Source: Saccharothrix violaceirubra (GTDB lineage: Bacteria > Actinomycetota > Actinomycetes > Mycobacteriales > Pseudonocardiaceae). Taken from it: a DNA stretch of 64,000 nt. The position numbers were made by a program, and so were the translations under genes. Shown here piece after piece: positions 44,413-53,300 of the stretch (position 1 is its first letter; each line of letters begins with the position of its first letter). Below the pieces are notes generated by a model. The model was not told where the DNA came from, searched no databases, and saw only the letters and a list, made by a program, of their open reading frames with translations. Where the stretch lies: NCBI RefSeq assembly GCF_014203755.1, contig NZ_JACHJS010000001.1, positions 5,704,001 through 5,768,000 of the forward strand, given 5' to 3'.

Positions 44413-45297
44413 GTGGACGTGAAGTCGACGCTCGCCGTCGAGTGGTGGGTGGCGAACGGGCCGAAGATCGCGGGCGGACTGCTGAGGATCATCCTCATCA
44501 TCGTCATCGCGGTCGTCGTCCGATTCCTGCTGCGACGGCTGATCGACCGACTGACCAAGGGCTCGGAGAAGGGCAAGAAGCCCTCGCTGCTCAAGCCGTT
44601 GCGCGAACGGGCGCCGCAGGCGCTGGGCGCACTGGTGTCCGAGCGGCGCGAGCAGCGGGCCAGGACCATCGGCTCGGTGCTCAAGTCCGTGGTCACGTTC
44701 ATCGTCTACGGCGTCGCGTTCGTCCAGGTGCTGGCCGAACTGGGGATGAACGTGACGCCGATCATCACGTCGGCGGGCATCCTGGGCGTCGCGCTCGGCT
44801 TCGGCGCCCAGAACCTGGTCAAGGACTTCCTGTCCGGCATGTTCATGATGCTGGAGGACCAGTACGGGGTCGGCGACGTCGTCGACCTCGGCCCGGCGAC
44901 GGGCACCGTGGAGGCCGTCGGGCTGCGGATCACCACGATCCGCGACGGCAACGGCACGGTCTGGTACGTGCGCAACGGCGAGATCCTGCGCGTGGGCAAC
45001 TCGTCGCAGGGCTTCGCCGTGGCCGTGGTCGACCTGCCGCTGGCGTACGGGGCGAACCTGGCCGAGGCGTCGTCGGTGCTGACCGAGACCGTCGGCACGG
45101 CGGTGGCCGAGGAGGCGCTGGCCGAGGACGTGATCGACAAGCCGCAGGTGCTCGGCGTGGAGAAGGTGACGCCCGAGGGGATCACCATGCGCGTGACCGT
45201 GAAGGTGCGTCCGGGCCGGCAGTGGGCCGTGCAGCGCGCCCTGCGTGCCAAGCTCATGCCCGCCCTGGAGGAGAACGGCATCAGCCTCAAGTCCTGA
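44413..45297 (+). CDS. MscS-family mechanosensitive channel
   Basis: 294-residue inner-membrane channel that opens under membrane tension to release solutes. About three membrane spans: GLLRIILIIVIAVVVRFLLR (20-40), VVTFIVYGVAFVQVLAELG, and the pore helix in VTPIITSAGILGVALGFGAQ followed by NLVKDFLSGMFMMLEDQYGV. The MscS beta-domain (VGDVVDLGPATGTVEAVGLR) and a C-terminal alpha/beta part complete it. GTG start at 44413. A cluster of dispersed repeats follows 6 nt after the stop. Confidence 0.93.
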   Translation: MDVKSTLAVEWWVANGPKIAGGLLRIILIIVIAVVVRFLLRRLIDRLTKGSEKGKKPSLLKPLRERAPQALGALVSERREQRARTIGSVLKSVVTFIVYGVAFVQVLAELGMNVTPIITSAGILGVALGFGAQNLVKDFLSGMFMMLEDQYGVGDVVDLGPATGTVEAVGLRITTIRDGNGTVWYVRNGEILRVGNSSQGFAVAVVDLPLAYGANLAEASSVLTETVGTAVAEEALAEDVIDKPQVLGVEKVTPEGITMRVTVKVRPGRQWAVQRALRAKLMPALEENGISLKS

Positions 45298-45303
45298 CGA
45301 TCA

Positions 45304-45399
45304 CGCGAGTTATGCGTTCGGACACCGCGAGTTGTGCGTTCGGGCACGACTCACGGTGTCCGAGTGCATATTTCGCGGTGTCCGAACGCATAACTCGCG
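45304..45399. repeat. Dispersed intergenic repeat, four units in two orientations
   Basis: Two direct units (45304-45326, GAGTTATGCGTTCGGACACC; 45327-45348, GAGTTGTGCGTTCGGGCACG) are followed by two inverted units (45355-45376 and 45377-45399). The first and last are perfect inverted copies, so the block can fold into a long cruciform and may serve as an mscS terminator. Confidence 0.85.
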
Positions 45400-45453
45400 G
45401 AGTCCCGGGGGGTGGGGCGAGAGGGTGCGGGGGTCGAGGGGGAGGATGGTGGG

Positions 45454-45837
45454 GTGACCAGTCCGGAGAACTTCTACGAAGCCGTGGGCGGATACGAGAC
45501 GTTCCACAGGATCGTCGCCCGCTTCTACGAAGAGGTCGCCGACGACGCGATCCTCCGGCCGCTGTACCCGGAGGAGGACCTCGGCCCGGCCGAGGAGCGG
45601 TTCCGGCTGTTCCTCATGCAGTACTGGGGCGGCCCGCACACGTACTCCGAGCAGCGCGGACACCCCCGCCTGCGGATGCGGCACGCGCCCTTCGTCATCG
45701 GCCCGGTCGAGCGGGACGCCTGGCTGCGCTGCATGCGCGTCGCCGTCGACTCCGTCGACCTCACACCCGAACACCGCGACCAGCTGTGGGCGTACCTGGA
45801 GATGGCCGCGCACAGCCTGATGAACGCCTGGGCATGA
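45454..45837 (+). CDS. glbO: Truncated hemoglobin, group II (trHbO)
   Basis: 127-residue 2-on-2 globin. RFYEEVADD carries Tyr B10 and [10 protein letters not shown] carries the distal Tyr near CD1. [20 protein letters not shown] with HAPF supplies the proximal His F8, and DAWLRCM has Trp G8, all group II marks. GTG start at 45454 with GGGGGAGG upstream. It lies directly before the GH13 glucosidase, the same pairing as M. tuberculosis Rv2470-Rv2471. Role in oxygen or NO handling is known for the family. Confidence 0.95.
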   Translation: MTSPENFYEAVGGYETFHRIVARFYEEVADDAILRPLYPEEDLGPAEERFRLFLMQYWGGPHTYSEQRGHPRLRMRHAPFVIGPVERDAWLRCMRVAVDSVDLTPEHRDQLWAYLEMAAHSLMNAWA

Positions 45838-45868
45838 TCGACAGATCACGGCCGGCACCCCCCGGCGG

Positions 45869-47482
45869 ATGGCAGGATGGCTTCCCGTGCGACGTTCCTC
45901 CGACATCGGTCCCGGGATCGGCGACGAGTCCGCCTGGTGGCGTGACGCCGTCTTCTACCAGGTCTACGTAAGGTCCTTCGCCGACGCGAGCGGCGACGGC
46001 GTCGGCGACCTCGACGGCATCCGCTCCCGGCTCGGCTACCTCGAACTGCTCGGGGTCGACGCGTTGTGGCTCACCCCGTTCTACCGCTCGCCCATGGCCG
46101 ACCACGGCTACGACGTCGCCGACCCGCGCGACGTCGACCCGCTGTTCGGCGACCTGGCCGCGTTCGACCGGCTGGTCGCCGACGCCCACGAGCACAACAT
46201 CAAGATCACCGTCGACCTGGTCCCCAACCACAGCAGCGACCGGCACGCGTGGTTCCAGGCCGCCCTGCGCGCCGCGCCCGGCAGCCCCGAACGCGCCCGC
46301 TACCACTTCCGCGACGGCCTGGGCCACGACGGTTCGCGTCCGCCCAACAACTGGCCGAGCGTGTTCGGCGGCCCGGCGTGGACACGGGTCCCGGACGGCC
46401 AGTGGTACCTGCACCTGTTCGCGCCCGAACAGCCCGACCTGGACTGGGACAACCCCGAGGTGCCCGCGGACCTGATCCGCACCCTGCGGTTCTGGTTGGA
46501 CCGGGGCGTCGACGGGTTCCGCGTGGACGTGGCGCACGGCATGGCCAAGCCGCGCGACCTGCCCGACCTGGACCCGCGCGCGGAAATCGGTTCGCAGGTA
46601 CGGCACGACAACACCCTCGACCCCAGGTTCGACGACGACGGTGTGCACGACGTGCACCGGCTGATCCGCAAGGTCGTCGACGAGTACCCGAGCCGGGTGA
46701 CCATCGGCGAGATCTGGGTGAAGGAGGACGAGCGCTTCTCCCGCTACCTGCGTCCCGACGAGCTGCACCTGGGCTTCAACTTCCGGATGGTCGAGGCGCC
46801 GTTCGACGCCGACGCCGTGCGCTCGGCGATCGAGCACTCGCTGGCCGCCGTGGCGTCCCAGAGCGCGCCCGCGACGTGGACGCTGTCCAACCACGACGTG
46901 GTCCGGCACGTGACCCGGTACGGCGGCGGTGAGTTGGGCGTGCGAAGGGCACGCGCGATGGCCCTGGTGCAGTTGGCGTTGCCGGGCGTGGTGTTCCTCT
47001 ACAACGGCGAGGAACTCGGCCTGCCCAACGTCGAGCTGCCCGACTGGGCCCTCCAGGACCCGATCTGGGTGCGGTCCGGCCACACCGAGCGCGGCCGTGA
47101 CGGCTGCCGCGTCCCGTTCCCGTGGGAGGGCTCCGCGCCGCCGTTCGGGTTCTCCGAGCACCCGGGGACGTGGCTGCCCCAGCCCAACGAGTGGGTGGCG
47201 CTGACCGCCGAGTCGCAGCTCGAGGACCCCGGCTCGATGCTCTCGCTGCACCGGCACGCCCTGGAGCTGCGCAAGACCCACCCGGCGATCTCCGGCGACG
47301 AACTGGAGTGGTACGGCGCACCGCCGGGCTGCTTCGCGTTCCGCCGCAAGGGCGGCGGCCTGATCTGCGCGCTGAACACGTCCGGCGGCCCGGTGCCGTT
47401 GCCGCCCGGCGAGGTCCTGCTCTCCAGCGGGCCGATGGACGGCGACCGGCTGCCACCGGACACGGCGGTCTGGCTGGTCTGA
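45869..47482 (+). CDS. aglA: GH13 alpha-glucosidase / alpha-amylase-family hydrolase
   Basis: 537-residue GH13 enzyme. WWRDAVFYQVYVRSFADASG begins the barrel and VDLVPNHSSDRHAWF is region I. The nucleophile Asp is in VDGFRVDVAHGMA, the acid/base Glu in VTIGEIWVKED and the third Asp in TLSNHDVVRHVTRYGGG. Sequence style matches oligo-1,6-glucosidase/trehalose-related types; the exact linkage is not decidable. Start ATG 45869; a GTG at 45887 is an alternative close to the conserved region. Ends at a strong terminator shared with the convergent gene. Confidence 0.92.
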   Translation: MAGWLPVRRSSDIGPGIGDESAWWRDAVFYQVYVRSFADASGDGVGDLDGIRSRLGYLELLGVDALWLTPFYRSPMADHGYDVADPRDVDPLFGDLAAFDRLVADAHEHNIKITVDLVPNHSSDRHAWFQAALRAAPGSPERARYHFRDGLGHDGSRPPNNWPSVFGGPAWTRVPDGQWYLHLFAPEQPDLDWDNPEVPADLIRTLRFWLDRGVDGFRVDVAHGMAKPRDLPDLDPRAEIGSQVRHDNTLDPRFDDDGVHDVHRLIRKVVDEYPSRVTIGEIWVKEDERFSRYLRPDELHLGFNFRMVEAPFDADAVRSAIEHSLAAVASQSAPATWTLSNHDVVRHVTRYGGGELGVRRARAMALVQLALPGVVFLYNGEELGLPNVELPDWALQDPIWVRSGHTERGRDGCRVPFPWEGSAPPFGFSEHPGTWLPQPNEWVALTAESQLEDPGSMLSLHRHALELRKTHPAISGDELEWYGAPPGCFAFRRKGGGLICALNTSGGPVPLPPGEVLLSSGPMDGDRLPPDTAVWLV

Positions 47483-47488
47483 CCCGAC

Positions 47489-47516
47489 GAGGGCGGCACC
47501 TTCCGGTGCCGCCCTC
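47489..47516. terminator. Bidirectional terminator
   Basis: GAGGGCGGCACC at 47489-47500 pairs perfectly with GGTGCCGCCCTC at 47505-47516 over a TTCC loop, between convergent stops. Confidence 0.85.
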
Positions 47517-47522
47517 CGTCCG

Positions 47523-48149
47523 TCAGACCAGCAGTGGCAGCATCGAGTGGCGGCGGCGGACCACGGCGCCGTAGCGGGCGTCGATCCGCAGCCACGAGTC
47601 GGTCGCGGTGACACGCACGTCGTCGCCCGCCAGGAAACCCATGCCGGACAACGCGAACAGGCAGCGCAACGGCACCTTCACGTCCAGGCCCGAGCCGCTG
47701 ACCGTGAGCACGGTCTGGTCCAGCAGCGACGCGGGCGGGGTGCCGTGGGGGCCGGTGTTCTCCCGGGCCACGGCCACGCCCTGTTCGGCCAGCTCGGCGA
47801 CGACGTCGCCGGGCAGCCGGTCGACCGGCAGCCAGCCCTGCGTCGGCGGCAGCGCCGAGCGCCACAGCAGGTCGCGGGCCGGGCCCGGGTCGACCTTCTC
47901 GCTGCGCACCACGGCCAGGCCGGTGAGCAGGTCCGAGCCGGACACGGTCACGTCGCCCGGCTCGACGCGGCCGGCGACCGTGCGGGTCGCCAGCGTGTCG
48001 AACGGGGTCGCGACCCAGGCGTCGAGCAGGCCACCCGACTCCCTGTTGCGCAGCCGCACCACAGCGCCGGCCTCCAGGCGCACCGCGCGCGCGACGAACG
48101 CGCCCAGGTCGTCCCGTTCGGCGGGATCGGCCAGAACCAGTTCAGGCAC
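47523..48149 (-). CDS. Conserved hypothetical protein (Rv2474c position)
   Basis: 208 residues. No signal peptide or membrane span; beta-rich, with LEAGAVVRLRNRESGGLLDA and LRIDARYGAVVRRRHSMLPL near the ends. The start chosen is GTG at 48149 because GGAGG lies 6 nt upstream; this overlaps the thioesterase stop by 8 nt (GTGCCTGA). Its place behind the thioesterase matches the mycobacterial order, and the two are co-expressed. I recognise no domain. Confidence 0.7.
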   Translation of the reverse strand: MPELVLADPAERDDLGAFVARAVRLEAGAVVRLRNRESGGLLDAWVATPFDTLATRTVAGRVEPGDVTVSGSDLLTGLAVVRSEKVDPGPARDLLWRSALPPTQGWLPVDRLPGDVVAELAEQGVAVARENTGPHGTPPASLLDQTVLTVSGSGLDVKVPLRCLFALSGMGFLAGDDVRVTATDSWLRIDARYGAVVRRRHSMLPLLV

Positions 48150-48573
48150 CGTTACCTCCGGCACGCCAACCCGCGAGGAAGTCGCGCTCGGCATCGAGAA
48201 GACGGCGCGGTCGCCCGGCCGTCAGGTTGTAGGGCACCATCAGCGTCTCCGCGGTCGCCACCACCGGGCTGCCCTCGCGCCGCCCGTTGCGCACCGTGTA
48301 CACCAGTGTGAACGAAGCCGACTTCAGCTCGCGCACGGACATCTCGACGACGATCTCGTCACCGGTGAACACCAGCGGGCTGAGGTAGTCCACGACCAGC
48401 CTCGCCACCACGACGCCGTGCGCCATGTCCGCGACCCCGTGCCGGGCGGCCTCGGTGAACAGCAGGTCGACCCGTGCCTCCTCCAGCAGGGTGACCGTGT
48501 TCGCGTGGTTGACGTGACCGAACGCGTCCATGTCCGACCAACGCGGACGCACCTCCGTGACGAACACACCCAC
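48142..48573 (-). CDS. Acyl-CoA thioesterase (hot-dog fold, 4HBT)
   Basis: 143-residue hot-dog thioesterase that hydrolyses acyl-CoA. The catalytic signature is RPRWSDMDAFGHVNHANTVT, with the Asp of the 4HBT family, followed by the long central helix (LLEEARVDLLFTEAARHG) and VVVARLVVDYLSPLVFTGDE. I chose the GTG at 48573 (MGVFVTEVRP), with GGAGG about 10 nt upstream, over a GTG at 48609 that would add a Gly/Ser-type leader. Same place as Rv2475c, next to gdh's neighbourhood. Chain-length preference unknown. Confidence 0.87.
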   Translation of the reverse strand: MGVFVTEVRPRWSDMDAFGHVNHANTVTLLEEARVDLLFTEAARHGVADMAHGVVVARLVVDYLSPLVFTGDEIVVEMSVRELKSASFTLVYTVRNGRREGSPVVATAETLMVPYNLTAGRPRRLLDAERDFLAGWRAGGNGA

Positions 48574-48636
48574 CTTGTCAGCGCCTCCTGCGGTCGATTC
48601 CGGTGGCACCGACCCTATCCGCGTGCTAACGGCCGG

Positions 48637-49785
48637 TTAAGTCGGCCCACTTCGGGCGTTGAGCCGGGCGGCCTGGCGGGTCAGGTGGTCACGCTCGGCG
48701 AGCGTGGGCGCACGACCCGCCGCCTCGGCGTACAGCCGGGCCGCCTTCGTGCCGTCGCCGTCGCGTTCGTGCAGGTAGGCGGCCACGGCCGGGTACCGGG
48801 GCAACGCCGGGTCGAGGTCCGCCAGCGCGGCGAGACCCGCCCGCGGCCCGTCGGCCTCGCCGACGGCGACCACGCGGTTGAGCCGCACGACCGGGCTGTC
48901 GGTCAGGCGCACGAGTTCGTCGTACCACTCCACGATCTGCACCCAGTCGGTCTCCTCGGCCCGGGGCGCGTCGGCGTGCAGGGCCGCGACGGCGGCCTGC
49001 GCCTGGAACTCGCCCAGCCGGTCACGGGCCAGCGCCGCCTGGAGGATCACGACGCCCTCGGCGATCATGACGGTGTCCCACCGGCCGCGGTCCTGGTCGG
49101 CCAGGGTGACCAGGCTGCCGTCGGACGCCGTGCGGGCGTCGCGCCGGGCGTGGTGCAGCAGCATGAGGGCGAGCAGCCCGGCCACCTCAGGGTGGTCGAC
49201 GACCGCCGCGAGCTGCCGGGTCAGCCGGATCGCCTCGGCGGCCAGGTCGACGTCGCCCGAGTACCCCTCGTTGAAGACCAGGTAGAGCACGCGCAGCACG
49301 GTGGCGACATCGGCGGGCCGGTCGAAGCGCACACCCGAGACCGTGCGCTTGGCCCGGCTGATGCGCTGCGCCATGGTCGCCTCGGGCACCAGGTACGCCC
49401 GCGCGATCTGCCGGGTGGTCAGCCCGCCGACGGCCCGCAACGTGAGCGCGACCGCCGACGACGGCGTCAACGACGGGTGGGCGCACAGGAAGTAGAGCCG
49501 CAACGTGTCGTCCACGTCGGGCACGGGTCCGGGTTCCTCGTCCACGAGGTCCTCGCGCCGACGCCGGGCGACGTCCGCCCGCGTGGCGTCGAGGAACCGG
49601 CGCCACGCCACCGTGACCAGCCAGCCCTTCGGGTCGCGCGGCGGGTCGGCCGGCCAGACCCGCAGCGCCTCGACCAACGCGTCCTGCACGGCGTCCTCGG
49701 CCGCCGCGAAGTCGGCTCCGCGGCGGACGAGGACGGCCAGGACCTGCGGGGTGAGGACGCGGACCAGCGCCTCGTCCACGCTCAC
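48637..49785 (-). CDS. ECF sigma factor with C-terminal TPR-like extension (ECF42 type)
   Basis: 382-residue alternative sigma factor. Region 2 (QVLAVLVRRGADFAAAEDAV with DALVEALRVWP) and region 4 (GGLTTRQIARAYLVPEATMA then QRISRAKRTV) are followed by a long helical C-terminal domain with the DUF6596-like segment VLYLVFNEGYSGDVDLAAEA. No anti-sigma factor is nearby. The GTG start at 49785 overlaps the DGPF-gene stop by GTGA. ECF42 sigma factors are typically paired with DGPF/YCII proteins and are controlled through their own C-terminal extension, which fits this pair. Confidence 0.9.
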   Translation of the reverse strand: MSVDEALVRVLTPQVLAVLVRRGADFAAAEDAVQDALVEALRVWPADPPRDPKGWLVTVAWRRFLDATRADVARRRREDLVDEEPGPVPDVDDTLRLYFLCAHPSLTPSSAVALTLRAVGGLTTRQIARAYLVPEATMAQRISRAKRTVSGVRFDRPADVATVLRVLYLVFNEGYSGDVDLAAEAIRLTRQLAAVVDHPEVAGLLALMLLHHARRDARTASDGSLVTLADQDRGRWDTVMIAEGVVILQAALARDRLGEFQAQAAVAALHADAPRAEETDWVQIVEWYDELVRLTDSPVVRLNRVVAVGEADGPRAGLAALADLDPALPRYPAVAAYLHERDGDGTKAARLYAEAAGRAPTLAERDHLTRQAARLNARSGPT

Positions 49786-50189
49786 TCCGTGATCGTGGGC
49801 GGCACGCCGTAGAACGGGCGCAGCTCCAGCCACTCGTGGATGGGCTTGCCGCCCGCGCCCGGCGCGGCCGACAGCTCGCCGGCCAGTTCGATCGCGCGGT
49901 CACGGGTGTCCACGTCGATCACCATCCAGCCCGCGATGAGGTCCTTGGTCTCGGCGAACGGCCCGTCGGTGACCGGCGGGCGGCCCTCGCCGTCGTACCG
50001 GACGAACAGGCCCTCGGGCGCGAGCGCCTGGCTGTCGACGTACTCGCCGGTCTCCCGCAGGCGGTCGGCGAAGTCCTCCATGTAGCGGATGTGGGCCGAG
50101 ATCTCCTCGGGCGTCCACTGGTCCATGGGCACGCAGTTGACGGCTTCCGGCGCACCCCGGTAGTGCTTGAGCAGCAGGTACTTGGCCAT
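49782..50189 (-). CDS. DGPF/YCII-domain protein
   Basis: 135-residue YCII-like protein (MAKYLLLKHYRGAPEAVNCV onward) containing the signature DGPFAETKDLIAGWMVIDVD near residue 77. Such proteins are the usual partners or targets of ECF42 sigma factors, and this one is translationally coupled to one. Enzymatic role unknown. ATG at 50189. Confidence 0.9.
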   Translation of the reverse strand: MAKYLLLKHYRGAPEAVNCVPMDQWTPEEISAHIRYMEDFADRLRETGEYVDSQALAPEGLFVRYDGEGRPPVTDGPFAETKDLIAGWMVIDVDTRDRAIELAGELSAAPGAGGKPIHEWLELRPFYGVPPTITE

Positions 50190-50290
50190 CGTCGGTCTCC
50201 TCGGTGCTCGGTGCGGCCGGTGCCCCGGTCGCTCTCACCACGGGGACGGAGCCGGTGACCGGTTCTCGACATCCCGGCCGGAAAAAGTTT

Positions 50291-50328
50291 CCGGCGGGTC
50301 GGGGACGGCGTCGTCCCCGACCCGCCGG
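50291..50328 (-). terminator. Intrinsic terminator of the glutamate dehydrogenase gene
   Basis: A 17-bp perfect stem (CCGGCGGGTCGGGGACG with its complement, 4-nt loop) lies 3 nt after the stop codon. On the minus strand it is followed by AAACTTTTTC, giving a real T-run, rare in this genome. Confidence 0.92.
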
Positions 50329-50331
50329 GGT

Positions 50332-53300
50332 TCAGCGGATCATGCTGCGGACCTGCCGGGCGGCCACCGAGAGGGTGGCCAGGTCGAGCTTGTTCGCCCG
50401 GTTGATCTCGGCCAGCGCGGCACGGGCGCGGGCCAGGCGGGAGGCGTTGGTCTGCTCCCAGTGCGCGATCTTCACGGCGGGCGGGTCGCCCGGGTCGCTC
50501 GACCGCAGCACGTCGATCGTGATCGACCGCAGCGACGAGTAGAAGTCGTCGCGCAGCGCCAGCCGGGCCAGGGCGTGCCAGCGGTTGCCCCGTTCCAGGC
50601 CCGACACCGAGCTGAGCATCCGGTCGATGTCGAGGTGCTCGGACAGCGCGAAGTACAGCTCGGCGGTCTCCTCGTGCGTGCGCTCCAGGCCGGTACCGTC
50701 GCGTTCGGCCAGCTCCGCGACCTCGGTCACGTCGAGCAGGCCGTAGGTGAACAGCAGTGCGCCGATGCGTTCGGCCAGGTCGGCGGGCACGCCGAACGAC
50801 GTCAGCCGCCCGATGTGCGCGTCGACCGACTCCCGCTCGCGGCCCTGGAGCATCTCCCGGGTCCGGGGCAGGAGGGTCTCGATCGCCGTGGCGAACCGGC
50901 TGATCGTGGCGCCGACCGCGAGCGGCTGCGGACGGTTGGTCAGCAGCCACCGCGACACGCGGTCGAGCAGGCGCCTGGTCTCCAGCACCATGTCGTCCTG
51001 CACGTGGGTGGGGATCTTCGTGTCCAGCTCGCGGATGCGCCGCCACAGCGCGGGCAGCTCGAAGATCGTCGTCACGACGGCGTACGCACGCACCGCGTCG
51101 GTCGCCGAGGCGCTGATCTCCTCGGCCAACCGGAACGCGTACGACACTCCGCCGCCGTCCACGACCTCGTTGACCAGCACCGTCGTGATGATCTCGCGGG
51201 ACAGCGGGTGCCCGGCGACCGCGTCGGCGAACCGGGCGCGCAGCTCGCTGGGGAAGTACTCGGGCAGCTTGCGCGCGATCACGTCGATCGTGGGCAGGTC
51301 GCTGGCCAGCACCTCCTCCTTGAGCGCGAGCTTGACGTGCGCGAGCAGCGTGGCCAGCTCCGGCGAGGTGAGGCCGGCGTCGTTCTTCTCCAGCACCTTG
51401 AACTCGGCGGCGCTGGGCAACGCCTCCAGCTTGCGGTCGAGCACGCCGCGCTGTTCCAGGTCGGCGACCAGGCGGGCGTGCACCGACAGCATCGGCGCCG
51501 CGTGCGCGCGGGACACCCCGAGCACGAAGTTCTGCGAGTAGTTGTCGTCGAGGACCAGCTCGCCGACCTCGTCGGTCATCTGCCCGAGCAGCTCGTCGCG
51601 CTGCCCCCGGTCGAGCCGGCCGTCGCGGACCAGCTCGTCGAGCAGGATCTTGATGTTGACCTCGTGGTCGGAGCAGTCGACACCGGCCGAGTTGTCCAGC
51701 GCGTCGGTGTTGACCTTGCCGCCGGCGCGGGCGAACTCGATCCGGCCGCGCTGGGTCAGGCCCAGGTTGCCGCCCTCGCCGACCACCTTCACGCGCAGGT
51801 CGGCACCGTTCACGCGGATCGCGTCGTTGGCCTTGTCGCCGACCTCGGCGTGGGTCTCGACACCGGCCTTGACGTAGGTGCCGATGCCGCCGTTCCACAG
51901 CAGGTCGACGGGCGCGAGCAGCACCGCGCGCATCAGCTCCGACGGCGACAGCTTCACCACGTCGTCGGGCAGGCCGAGCACGGCCCGCACCTGCGGGCTG
52001 ACCGGGATCGACTTGGCCGAACGCGGCCACACGCCGCCGCCCTCGGAGATCAGGGCGCGGTCGTAGTCGTCCCACGACGAACGCGGCAGCTCGAACAGTC
52101 GCTTGCGCTCGGCGTAGCCGCTCGCCGCGTCCGGCGCCGGGTCGATGAAGACGTGCCGGTGGTCGAACGCGGCCACGAGCCGGATGTGCCGGGACAGCAG
52201 CATGCCGTTGCCGAACACGTCGCCGGACATGTCGCCGACGCCGACGACCGTGAACTCCTGGCTCTGCGTGTCCACGCCCAGTTCGCGGAAGTGCCGCTTC
52301 ACGCTCTCCCACGCGCCCTTGGCCGTGATGCCCATGGCCTTGTGGTCGTAGCCGACCGAACCGCCGGAGGCGAACGCGTCGCCGAGCCAGAACCCGTACG
52401 ACTTCGACACCTCGTTGGCGATGTCCGAGAACGACGCGGTGCCCTTGTCGGCCGCGACCACCAGGTACGAGTCGTCGCCGTCGTGCCGCACGACCTGCGG
52501 CGCCGGGACGACCGCGCCCGAGTTGAGGTTGTCGGTCAGGTCGAGCAGGCCGGAGATGAACTGGCGGTAGCAGGCGATGCCCTCGGCCAGGAACGCCTCG
52601 CGGTCCAGGGTCGGGTCACCGGTCGGCGCCGGCGGGCGCTTGACGACGAAGCCGCCCTTCGCGCCGACCGGCACGATCACCGCGTTCTTCACCGCCTGCG
52701 CCTTGACCAGGCCCAGGACCTCGGTGCGGAAGTCCTCGCGCCGGTCGGACCAGCGCAGGCCACCGCGGGCGACCGGACCGAACCGCAGGTGCACGCCCTC
52801 CAGCCGCGGCGAGTACACGAAGATCTCGAACCGGGGCCGGGGCTGCGGCAGGTCGGGGATCTCGCGAGGGTTGAGCTTGACCGCCAGGTACGGGCGCGGG
52901 GCGCCGTGCTCGTCGCGCACGAAGTAGTTGGTGCGCAACGTGGCCTGCACGAGCGTGAGCAGGCTGCGCAGGATGCGGTCGGCGTCGAGGCTGGTGACGT
53001 CGTCGATCAACCCGGTGATCGACTCGACCAGCGCGTCCACCCGGGCCGGCCTGCTCGTGTCGACGTCGGCCGGGTCGAACCGGGCCTCGAACAGGCGGAC
53101 CAGGGCCTGCGCGACCTCGGTGTGCCCGAGGACGGCGTCCTCGATGTAGTCCTGGCTGTACGGCGTGCGGGCCTGGCGCAGGTACTTGGCGTACGCCCGC
53201 AGCATGCCCGCCTGCTGCCAGGTCAGGCCCGCGCGCAGCACCAGCGTGTTGAACCCGTCGATCTCGGCCTCGCCGCGCCACGCCGCCGCGAACGCGTCCT

